Shown here: positions 26,423 through 32,417 of the stretch, piece by piece
Position numbering within the stretch: the stretch's first letter is position 1
Layout of the letters: every line of letters starts with the position of its first letter
NCBI GenBank assembly: GCA_019695215.1
Contig: JAIBAK010000040.1
Span: forward strand, 1-32,417
Length of the DNA: 32,417 bases
Direction: 5' to 3'
DNA from: Bacteroidia bacterium
Lineage (GTDB): Bacteria > Bacteroidota > Bacteroidia > UKL13-3
Program-made: the position numbers and the translations under genes
The notes under the pieces: generated by a model
The model's input: the letters and a program-made list of their open reading frames with translations, nothing else
What the model was told of the DNA's origin: nothing
Databases searched by the model: none

Positions 26423-26733
26423 CCCAGCCGTTCGGGATTTGCAATCCCGAACATATATATCTGGTAGGATTTGCAATCCGGTGCTAAATTGGTAACTTGC
26501 AATTCATATGGATTTGAAAAGTATAACCGAAAAAAGTGGGATGTATTTATTACACCTACCGTTGTTGATTGGGTAGATGTATTTACCAAACCTCTTTACA
26601 AAAATGTAATTATTGAATCATTACAATTTTGCCAGCGTGAAAAAGGGCTGGATATTTATTTGGTATGGTAAGTCGGATTTCAAATCCTATAAGTAAGTTC
26701 ATTCGGGATTGCAAATCCCGAACGGCTTGGGGG
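26423..26733 (+). mobile_element. REP-bounded element derived from a RAYT transposase, copy 1
   Basis: About 311 bases bounded by near-identical inverted ends: AGCCGTTCGGGATT... on the left and its complement, reading AATCCCGAACGGCT, on the right. Each end contains a perfect 9-3-9 palindrome (TTCGGGATT/AATCCCGAA at 26431-26451 and 26702-26722). A second, shorter palindrome lies just inside each end (GGATTTGCAATCC and GGATTTCAAATCC). The core is a fragment of a RAYT gene, listed separately. A second copy at 28070 is almost identical. The boundaries are approximate to a few bases. Taken together this is a non-autonomous, MITE-like element. Confidence 0.85.
26508..26671 (+). pseudogene. Truncated, frameshifted RAYT transposase fragment
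   Basis: It starts at an ATG with codons for MDLKSITEKSGMY, then has lost one T from a four-T run near 26535 relative to copy 2. After the shift the frame continues as ITPTVVDWVDVF, KNVIIESLQFCQREKGLDIY and VW, then TAA. In intact REP-associated tyrosine transposases this region is followed directly by the HUH motif (MPNHVH-type); here the gene stops before it. Confidence 0.85.
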
Positions 26734-26797
26734 TTATCGGTAATGCTATGAGGACAGTGCAACTTGAAAGGCAAATGCTAAAAACAAACAGACAACA

Positions 26798-28039
26798 ATG
26801 ATATTTAGACGGCTTATTTTATTCCTCTTTCTTCTAACTGCGACAGTTGCTCGCGGACAAATTACAAATGACAAATTTGAGAAGTTTGCAATTAAACAGG
26901 ACAGCTTATTCATCGTTGCTTACGAACAAAAGGACACCAAGACATACAACAAACTATTAACTGAGTTTTTATCCCAATACGACAAACTATCTGCGGACGG
27001 CAAAATGAACTTTTCAGGTTATCTCAGCGGTGCATATTACAATCTCTGTTGCACTTATTCGCTATTGGACAACAAAGAAATGGCTCTGACTTATCTCAAA
27101 AAATCTATTGACGCTGGTTATATTGACTACAAACACATTCAAGAGGACACCGACCTAGACAACATCAGAAAAGAAAAAGAATTTTTAATCATCAATAGTC
27201 AGCTTAGGAATGTTGGCGACTTTCTCTACATCTTAAAAAAGGCTGACAAATACAATCTTGCAGACAACAGACAACTTCCGACTTTTACATACCAATCTAG
27301 CGACAATCAAAACTTAACCAGTTTACGCAAAGCATTTAATCTGGACAGCATTGCAGGTAAGGGGACAGATGTTTTAAAAATACTTAATCTGCTGCATTGG
27401 ATACATAATTTAATTCCCCATGATGGCAACCATGAGAACCCTGTTGTGAAAAACGCAATGAGCATGATTGCCGAATGCAAGCGTGATGACAGGGGCTTAA
27501 ATTGCAGAGGACTTGCAACAGTTTTGAACGAGTGCTATTTGTCATTAGGAATAAAATCACGAATAGTTACTTGCCTACCCAAGGACAGTTTAAAAATTGA
27601 CAACGACTGCCATGTAATTAATTCTGTTTATTCCGAGACACTTAAAAAATGGCTATGGATTGACCCCACTTTCAATGCTTATGTAATGAACGAAAAGGGA
27701 GAAATGTTGAGTATTGAAGAAGTAAGAGAAAGAATAATCCAAGACAAGCCAGTCATATTAAATCCTGATGCAAATTGGAACAATCAAAATCCTCAGACAA
27801 CAGAATATTACCTTTTGAACTACATGGCAAAAAATCTTTACATTCTTGAGTGTCCTACTAATAGTGAATACAACATGGAGACGAGAGAGAGCGGCAGGAT
27901 TTATAGTTACATACAATTACTTCCACTTGACTATTACCAACAATCACCCGACAAGACAGAGAAAAAGGACGAAAAAACAAAAACAACTTGGACTATATTT
28001 AAGACAAATAATCCTAAACTATTTTGGCAGACACCGTGA
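26798..28039 (+). CDS. Secreted TPR and transglutaminase-like protein
   Basis: 413 residues. A signal peptide occupies about 1-20 (MIFRRLILFLFLLTATVARG). One clear TPR-like repeat is at about 76-109 (YNLCCTYSLLDNKEMALTYL). The C-terminal half is a transglutaminase-like core with the expected triad: C236 in DRGLNCRGLATVLNE, H272 in NDCHVIN and D289 in KKWLWIDPTFNAYV. Such domains in bacteria act as proteases, amidases or crosslinkers outside the cytoplasm; the substrate is unknown. The gene is AT-rich and lies precisely between the two RAYT-derived elements (64 bases after the first, 30 before the second), which suggests acquisition or local rearrangement. No promoter box was recognised. Confidence 0.75.
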   Translation: MIFRRLILFLFLLTATVARGQITNDKFEKFAIKQDSLFIVAYEQKDTKTYNKLLTEFLSQYDKLSADGKMNFSGYLSGAYYNLCCTYSLLDNKEMALTYLKKSIDAGYIDYKHIQEDTDLDNIRKEKEFLIINSQLRNVGDFLYILKKADKYNLADNRQLPTFTYQSSDNQNLTSLRKAFNLDSIAGKGTDVLKILNLLHWIHNLIPHDGNHENPVVKNAMSMIAECKRDDRGLNCRGLATVLNECYLSLGIKSRIVTCLPKDSLKIDNDCHVINSVYSETLKKWLWIDPTFNAYVMNEKGEMLSIEEVRERIIQDKPVILNPDANWNNQNPQTTEYYLLNYMAKNLYILECPTNSEYNMETRESGRIYSYIQLLPLDYYQQSPDKTEKKDEKTKTTWTIFKTNNPKLFWQTP

Positions 28040-28069
28040 CGACAAGAGAAGCACGAACCGGTAACAGCA

Positions 28070-28384
28070 CCCAGCCGTTCGGGATTTGCAATCCCGAACA
28101 TATATATCTGGTAGGATTTGCAATCCGGTGCCAAATTGGTAACTTGCAATTCATATGGATTTGAAAAGTATAACCGAAAAAAGTGGGATGTATTTTATTA
28201 CACCTACCGTTGTTGATTGGGTAGATGTATTTACTAAACCTGTTTACAAAAATGTAATTATTGAATCATTACAATTTTGCCAGCGTGAAAAAGGGCTGGA
28301 TATTTATTTGGCATGGTAAGTCGGATTACAAATCCTATAAGTAAGTTCATTCGGGATTGCAAATCCCGAATGGCTTGGGGGGGG
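28070..28384 (+). mobile_element. REP-bounded element derived from a RAYT transposase, copy 2
   Basis: Same structure and orientation as the copy at 26423: terminal 9-3-9 palindromes at 28078-28098 and 28350-28370, the inner smaller palindromes, and the same truncated transposase core. By eye the two copies differ by six substitutions, one single-base indel and the length of the final G run, so they diverged recently. The flanks are unrelated except for AGCA just before the left end. No target-site duplication is evident. Confidence 0.85.
28155..28319 (+). CDS. 54-residue N-terminal RAYT transposase remnant (open frame)
   Basis: Open from ATG to TAA. It contains GMYFITPTVVDWVDVF, YKNVIIESLQFCQ and REKGLDIYLAW, the N-terminal part of REP-associated tyrosine transposases of the IS200/TnpA superfamily. 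The HUH histidine pair and the catalytic tyrosine are both absent, so it cannot catalyse transposition. The stop directly follows Trp, the residue that in full-length proteins sits just before the HUH strand. It may be a non-functional remnant; whether the peptide is made is unknown. Confidence 0.8.
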   Translation: MDLKSITEKSGMYFITPTVVDWVDVFTKPVYKNVIIESLQFCQREKGLDIYLAW

Positions 28385-28421
28385 TAGTTGGCAAAACACA
28401 CAATTTAACAAAAGTGGTTAA

Positions 28422-28826
28422 GTGAAAAATATCAAAAATGAAATTGTTGAAAATTCTAAAGAAGAGTTTCGCTATATTCTTCTTGGCAACATCATAGACA
28501 AACATTACTATGGGGAAGGCAAAGAAATTAGAAGCGGGACAAAACAATTTAGAGCTGGCGCTAAAGTATATTTGTTTCCAGAATACGGTGGAATGGGACA
28601 TGAAGCAATGCCTGTTTACGGACTACCACGAAAAAGTTGGAAAAAAATTAAAATTGTCATTCGTTCAGAAATGATTAAAAATGTAAGAGTCAAAAAAACG
28701 TATGACCTAAAGTTGATTGAAATGATAACTAACAATCACTTTTACAATTTTTTGGGCAATGACGAGTCTGGCCTAAATATTTTTGCCGACTCAATGAATG
28801 AAAACAATAAAGAAATCATTGAATAA
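28422..28826 (+). CDS. Hypothetical protein, AT-rich island gene
   Basis: 134 residues, basic, with no signal peptide or membrane segment. I do not recognise the family. Visible features are a compact aromatic and Gly-rich centre (DKHYYGEGKEIRSGTKQF, VYLFPEYGGMGHEAM) and a strand KIKIVIRSEMIKN. The start is GTG at 28422; the nearby ATG at 28438 is out of frame. It begins 37 bases after repeat element copy 2, and its stop codon lies within the attC-like hairpin that follows. Base composition matches the transglutaminase and RES-like genes, so it is probably part of the same acquired block. Confidence 0.55.
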   Translation: MKNIKNEIVENSKEEFRYILLGNIIDKHYYGEGKEIRSGTKQFRAGAKVYLFPEYGGMGHEAMPVYGLPRKSWKKIKIVIRSEMIKNVRVKKTYDLKLIEMITNNHFYNFLGNDESGLNIFADSMNENNKEIIE

Positions 28827-28880
28827 CAAAGTCCACACTGGCGCGCGCATGCTGCGCGTGACCAGAATATACTGTTAGGT
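28821..28880. other. Nested GC-rich hairpin resembling an integron attC site
   Basis: Outer arms TAACA (28824-28828) and TGTTA (28873-28877) enclose a CTGG/CCAG pair and an inner CGCGCA-TGC-TGCGCG hairpin. The right end GTTAGGT (28874-28880) fits the attC core GTTRRRY, but the left end is only partly complementary. It has no T run, so it is a poor terminator. A gene ending inside such a palindrome is the arrangement of an integron cassette, but no integrase is in the window. Confidence 0.3.
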
Positions 28881-28916
28881 GTTACCAAAGAATCCCGGTA
28901 AATTGAAGCTTAATTT

Positions 28917-29405
28917 ATGATACGATATTTCACCATCCTATTGCTTTTTATTTCGGCAACCTTTGCGATTGGGCAAATTTCGCTGTCGAAGCATGAACTA
29001 AAGGGCAAATGGATTGTACCGAATCTGGATAGTTCGTTTTACAAAAGCGATACCCTGGTTTTTATGAAATGCATAAATATTGACAAAGCGGCACCCCTTC
29101 ATCACTATGGGAGGGGTTTTATAGAAAATACTTTTGCCATTCAAAATTATACGAATTTTTTTGAGTTCAAACTGAAAGCCGCTTCCGTGGTAAAAATATC
29201 GAACATCGTTAATGATAAGACTGACACTACACATACATATATGTTTCACGATGGTTCATGGGAAATGAACGGAAGACTTTTAAAAATTAGGTCTAGAGAT
29301 TTTAGACTGAACTATGGTTTTATTTCGAGTGAAAAAGGTAAATTTACCGTAAATGGGAAAGAATACACTACGGTTTTTCTAAGGTTCAGGCGCCTGTTGA
29401 AATAA
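28917..29405 (+). CDS. Hypothetical secreted protein
   Basis: 162 residues with a clear signal peptide (MIRYFTILLLFISATFAIGQ). The mature part is rich in predicted strands and begins LKGKWIVPNLDSS, reminiscent of lipocalin-like or META-type secreted proteins that open with a strand ending in Gly-Lys-Trp, but the match is too weak to name a family. It ends RFRRLLK. It starts 37 bases after the attC-like hairpin and has no recognised promoter box. Role unknown. Confidence 0.65.
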   Translation: MIRYFTILLLFISATFAIGQISLSKHELKGKWIVPNLDSSFYKSDTLVFMKCINIDKAAPLHHYGRGFIENTFAIQNYTNFFEFKLKAASVVKISNIVNDKTDTTHTYMFHDGSWEMNGRLLKIRSRDFRLNYGFISSEKGKFTVNGKEYTTVFLRFRRLLK

Positions 29406-29467
29406 CGAGTAGCCTAGCTTGGTCTCTTACGAAGAGAACTCTATCAAAAACTTTAAACTTTAGTTCC

Positions 29468-29499
29468 TTGCATTTACTAAAATAATTGGTTTACATTTG
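29468..29499 (+). promoter_or_regulatory. Promoter of the lipoprotein gene
   Basis: TTG (29468-29470), 21 nt, then TACATTTG (29492-29499), an exact TAnnTTTG box 23 bases before the ATG. Confidence 0.6.
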
Positions 29500-29522
29500 T
29501 TATAAATAAGTGCCACCTATTT

Positions 29523-30068
29523 ATGCACCAAATAAAACTCCTTTTACTCCTTACTTCTTTTTGCTGCCTTAGCTTGCATTGCAAAAAAGAAGAGGTACAA
29601 AAAGAAGTTGATAAGTTACCACCAATAAGTGCGGAGGGGAAGCAAACTTTTGGATGCCTGATAAATGGCAAAGCATGGCCAAATGCCAGTATATATCAAT
29701 TTAGTGCTTGGGGAGAAAATGGTAGGTTTGAATTAAACTTTTATACAAGGTATTCTTCCGGCTCAATCATGAGTGGACCAAATATTATAGATGAAATGAT
29801 CATTAGTATCAAGAGTGGCATTGATGGGCCGGGACATTATTTGGTTCCTTTCAATTCGGGTTGGCAAAATGTAAATTTTACTATGGATTATAAAAATGTA
29901 CTTTACAGATCTTCAATCACACCAAGTTCATATGCTACGCTAGATATTATCCGTTTAGATACAGTCAATCATATAGTGGCCGGTACTTTTGAGTTTACTT
30001 TATTTGACGAAATTGAATGGAAGTCATTAAAGGTAACTAAGGGACGTTTTGATTGCAGGTGGGGGTAG
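29523..30068 (+). CDS. Lipoprotein, DUF6252-like
   Basis: 181 residues. A lipoprotein signal peptide ends in the lipobox LSLHC, with the modified Cys at about 20 followed by KKEE, so it is expected to be anchored in a membrane; the Lys-Lys-Glu-Glu after Cys is compatible with surface lipoproteins in Bacteroidota. The mature region has TFGCLINGKAWPN and, near the end, IVAGTFEFTL and VTKGRFDCRW, the pattern I associate with the Bacteroidota family DUF6252. The function of that family is not known to me. It has its own promoter and shares a bidirectional terminator with the convergent tlpA-like gene. Confidence 0.7.
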   Translation: MHQIKLLLLLTSFCCLSLHCKKEEVQKEVDKLPPISAEGKQTFGCLINGKAWPNASIYQFSAWGENGRFELNFYTRYSSGSIMSGPNIIDEMIISIKSGIDGPGHYLVPFNSGWQNVNFTMDYKNVLYRSSITPSSYATLDIIRLDTVNHIVAGTFEFTLFDEIEWKSLKVTKGRFDCRWG

Positions 30069-30093
30069 ACAATTTATGCTTGCATTAATAAAT

Positions 30094-30124
30094 AAAAAAG
30101 CCCCATGTTCCCCGGGGCTTTTTT
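30094..30124. terminator. Bidirectional terminator between convergent genes
   Basis: AAAAAAGCCCC (30094-30104) pairs perfectly with GGGGCTTTTTT (30114-30124), an 11-bp stem with a 9-nt loop. It has a T run on both strands and lies between the stops of the lipoprotein gene and the TlpA-like gene. Confidence 0.92.
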
Positions 30125-30145
30125 GTTATAGAATAAGCTACGGTT

Positions 30146-30640
30146 TTATTTACCGGCTATTTCTTTAATTTTTTTCTCTAATTCAAATTCATCACCTTCT
30201 ACGTAGCCATTGTGGGTAAACACTATTTTACCGGTTTTATCAAGCAAAACGGTAAACGGCACATTGGGTGCATTAAGGGCACGTTTTAAATCTTCGTTGG
30301 TGTCCAGCAATACTTCGTAATCCCATCCCTGTCCATTTACAAATGGTTTTACCTTTTGCGTGTTTTTGGCATTATCAACGGTAACGGCCACTAATTGCAG
30401 TCCGTATTCTTTCTGCCAGTCTTCGTACAGCGGCTGAATATTGCGCAGTTCTTTGATGCAGGGCGAGCACCAGGTGGCCCAAAACGAAATGATGGTAATT
30501 TTTCCGCTTTTCGAGTAATCCGATACATTTTTAGGTTTTCCGTTCATATCCTTCAGCACCAAATCGGGGAGCGACTGACTATTCTGCGCCATCAGGCTAA
30601 GGGCAAAGGTGAGGGTAAGGGCAAGGGCAATTTTTTTCAT
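30146..30640 (-). CDS. TlpA/ResA-like periplasmic thioredoxin
   Basis: 164 residues with a signal peptide (MKKIALALTLTFALSLMAQ). The redoxin start SLPDLVLKDMNGKP is followed by FWATWCSPCIKEL, with the CxxC pair C58 and C61, and the cis-Pro segment APNVPFTVLLD. It probably reduces disulfides outside the cytoplasm, as ResA and TlpA do in cytochrome maturation, but no cytochrome gene is adjacent. It is divergent from the ligase-like gene over 177 bases. Confidence 0.88.
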   Translation of the reverse strand: MKKIALALTLTFALSLMAQNSQSLPDLVLKDMNGKPKNVSDYSKSGKITIISFWATWCSPCIKELRNIQPLYEDWQKEYGLQLVAVTVDNAKNTQKVKPFVNGQGWDYEVLLDTNEDLKRALNAPNVPFTVLLDKTGKIVFTHNGYVEGDEFELEKKIKEIAGK

Positions 30641-30803
30641 GACTTCGCTAATTTTGAGCTACGATTTTACAACAATCAAACCAAATTGCCAACCCGAGTT
30701 GGCAGCCTCTCTGTTACTCAGGCAGGTAATGAGGCAAAAGCACTACCCGGCACACTATCCACATTTATAGGAAAAACGGCCGAAAAACTTTCGCATTCGC
30801 CCT

Positions 30804-30811
30804 TATATTTG
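30804..30811 (+). promoter_or_regulatory. -7 promoter box just before the ligase-like gene
   Basis: TATATTTG, an exact TAnnTTTG match, ends only 6 bases before the ATG at 30818. If used, the transcript would have almost no leader. No -33 TTTG was found. Confidence 0.45.
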
Positions 30812-30817
30812 TGCGAA

Positions 30818-32417
30818 ATGAGAATAGGCATTTTATTTGGCGGCCAGTCGCGCGAGCGGGAAGTATCCTTTGCCGGTGGCCGCACCGTGTATGATAACCT
30901 GAATAAAGAACTGTTTGAAGCTGTTCCGCTTTTTGTGGACAGTTTTAATAATATCGTTCTCCTTAACTGGGAATTTGTGTACAAGGGAAGTATCCGCGAT
31001 TTTTATCCTCCGGTATCGGCTCTTCCGCACTCAAAACTCGATTTTCAGTACTATGCCGAGAACCTGGGTGACCTTACCCCGCAGCAGCAGGAAGAACTTA
31101 TAACCGGCATAGGCCGAAAGGTGCAGCCACATGAACTAAGCGAGCTCATTGATTTTGCATTTCTGGCTCTGCACGGTGCTTATGGCGAAGACGGAACCAT
31201 TCAGGGCTTGCTTGAATGGTATGGCATTCCGTATTCAGGTTCGGGTATATTGCCATCTGGTATTGGTATTAACAAGCGCGTGCAAAAAGAATGGCAGCAG
31301 GCGGGTGGATATCCGTGCCCTCAGTTTCTGCACATATCAAGAAAAGACTGGCTCACCGGTGACCGCAAGGTCTTGTTTGCCCACGTGGCTCAAACCCTTC
31401 CGTTGCCTTATGTAATGAAACCGACCAATCAGGGTTCGTCAATAGGTGTGAGTATTTTTCGCACCAATGATTTTGATGCCTTTGCCAAAGCCATTAACCG
31501 CAGTTTTTTCATTGAGCATTTGTATAAACCCGAATGGGTTGTTTTAACCGGAGAAGAGAAAGCAGCTTTATTGTTGCGGGTAGCCGATATACGCGAAGGA
31601 ATAGGTTTGCCGGCATTGGTAAACGGGAAAAAAGTATTTGATGCCGATGGGTTATTGCAGGCAATAGAGTCGGCTTTTGCGGGTCACGATGTGGTAACAA
31701 TTGAAGGATTGTACGGAGAGAGTGAAGTGCTGATGGAAGAGTTTATTGACGGTCGCGAATTTTCGTGTATTGTCATTCAAAACACCAATGGAGAGCCGGT
31801 GGCCTTGCCGCCTACCGAGATAGTAAAAGGCCACGAGGTTTTTGATTACCGCTCTAAATACCTTCCGGGATTATCGCGAAAAATTACGCCCATTCATTTA
31901 CCTGATGCCGATGTGGAACGCATCCGCACCGAGTGTGTGCGGCTGTTTCACTTTTTTCATTTCAACGTGTATGCCCGCATTGACGGGTTTATAAAAGCTG
32001 ACGGAACCATTTACCTCAACGACCCTAATACTACATCGGGGATGATGCCTTCCAGTTTTTTCTTTCATCAGGCAGCCGAAATAGGATTAAATCCATCGCA
32101 GTTTTTAACTTATATTATTTTTACTTCCTTAAGCGAGCGGGTGCGCACCTGGCAGCACAATGTGCACGTGCGGCAATTGCTTGAACAGTTAAATGCTGCC
32201 CTGGAAAAACAGCGCAGTGTGAAAGAAACACGAACCCGTATTGCCGTTATTATGGGCGGATATTCATCGGAGCGGCATATTTCGGTAGAAAGCGGACGAA
32301 ATGTGTACGAAAAATTATCGGCCTCTACCAAGTACCAGCCTGTGCCGGTATTTTTAACAGGCAGCGATGAGCACCACGAGTTGTACCTGCTGCCGGTAAA
32401 CATTATGCTTAAAGATA
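30818..32417 (+). CDS. D-Ala-D-Ala ligase-like ATP-grasp protein, apparently a tandem fusion (3' partial)
   Basis: 533 codons are open to the right edge. The first unit has all the D-alanine-D-alanine ligase landmarks: FGGQSREREVS at 7-17, LHGAYGEDGTIQG at 118-130, KPTNQGSSIGVS at 201-212, MEEFIDGREFS at 306-316, ARIDGF at 386-391 and LNDPNTTSG at 400-408. In typical Ddl the last motif reads NEVNT-PG, so here Asp replaces the metal-binding Glu and the PG is changed. The stretch between GSSIGV and MEEFI is about 95 residues, clearly longer than usual, indicating an insertion. At 474-489 a second N-terminal domain begins (RIAVIMGGYSSERHIS). The fold is certain; whether it makes D-Ala-D-Ala or another dipeptide-like bond is not. 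It belongs to the cell-wall precursor enzyme family. Confidence 0.85.
   Translation, partial: MRIGILFGGQSREREVSFAGGRTVYDNLNKELFEAVPLFVDSFNNIVLLNWEFVYKGSIRDFYPPVSALPHSKLDFQYYAENLGDLTPQQQEELITGIGRKVQPHELSELIDFAFLALHGAYGEDGTIQGLLEWYGIPYSGSGILPSGIGINKRVQKEWQQAGGYPCPQFLHISRKDWLTGDRKVLFAHVAQTLPLPYVMKPTNQGSSIGVSIFRTNDFDAFAKAINRSFFIEHLYKPEWVVLTGEEKAALLLRVADIREGIGLPALVNGKKVFDADGLLQAIESAFAGHDVVTIEGLYGESEVLMEEFIDGREFSCIVIQNTNGEPVALPPTEIVKGHEVFDYRSKYLPGLSRKITPIHLPDADVERIRTECVRLFHFFHFNVYARIDGFIKADGTIYLNDPNTTSGMMPSSFFFHQAAEIGLNPSQFLTYIIFTSLSERVRTWQHNVHVRQLLEQLNAALEKQRSVKETRTRIAVIMGGYSSERHISVESGRNVYEKLSASTKYQPVPVFLTGSDEHHELYLLPVNIMLKD

Noticed and set aside
26191..26589. Minus-strand open frame of 132 codons, and a similar one at 27934-28149
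   Set aside because: They run through the element's palindromes and antisense to real genes, and share sequence only because the repeat element is present twice.
26423..28384. Composite transposon with an active transposase
   Set aside because: Neither flanking element encodes the HUH or catalytic tyrosine part, and no target-site duplication brackets the pair.

Overview
This window looks like chromosome from a member of the Bacteroidota outside the gut Bacteroides group. The evidence is one C-terminal sorting domain of each type used by the type IX secretion system (T9SS): type A at the end of the first gene and type B, gliding-motility style, at the end of the 1,672-residue PKD protein. 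Several genes also sit behind the Bacteroidota -7 promoter box TAnnTTTG, twice with a -33 TTTG/near-TTTG element at exactly 19 nt. There are few recognisable Shine-Dalgarno sites, and S16 carries an Ala/Glu-rich tail. I cannot name a genus.

Layout. 1-2.5 kb: the 3' part of a secreted beta-helix protein. 2.7-2.85 kb: a tRNA-Lys with its own promoter and terminator. 2.9-11 kb: housekeeping and metabolism: an acetyltransferase-like protein, a redoxin, a heptamer repeat tract, a short-chain dehydrogenase next to argS, a methionine/glutamine-type aminotransferase overlapping an omega-amidase-type nitrilase, and rarA overlapping a hotdog thioesterase. 11-16 kb: the giant PKD protein. 16-18 kb: a DCC-family protein divergent from ffh. 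18-21 kb: a secreted Ere/ChaN-like protein and a membrane acyltransferase. 21.1-21.3 kb: a gene-free stretch with three different palindromes. 21.4-23.2 kb: rpsP-rimM-trmD. 23.3-24.3 kb: two tandem CBS-pair proteins with separate promoters and a strong terminator. 24.4-25.2 kb: fdhD.

25.4-29.4 kb is an accessory island, visibly richer in A and T than its surroundings. It holds a RES-like protein, a secreted transglutaminase-like protein, and two unrecognised small proteins. Two nearly identical ~310-bp palindrome-bounded elements lie in direct orientation on either side of the transglutaminase gene. Each carries only the N-terminal part of a REP-associated tyrosine transposase (RAYT), cut just before its catalytic HUH motif. 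They look like recently mobile, transposase-less derivatives and are the most unusual feature here. A GC-rich nested hairpin ending in GTTAGGT lies at the end of one island gene and resembles an integron attC site weakly.

29.5-32.4 kb returns to ordinary sequence: a lipoprotein, a bidirectional terminator, and a TlpA-type thioredoxin divergent from a long open frame that runs off the window. That last gene is a D-Ala-D-Ala-ligase-like ATP-grasp protein that starts a second ligase N-terminal domain near residue 474, which suggests a tandem ligase fusion.
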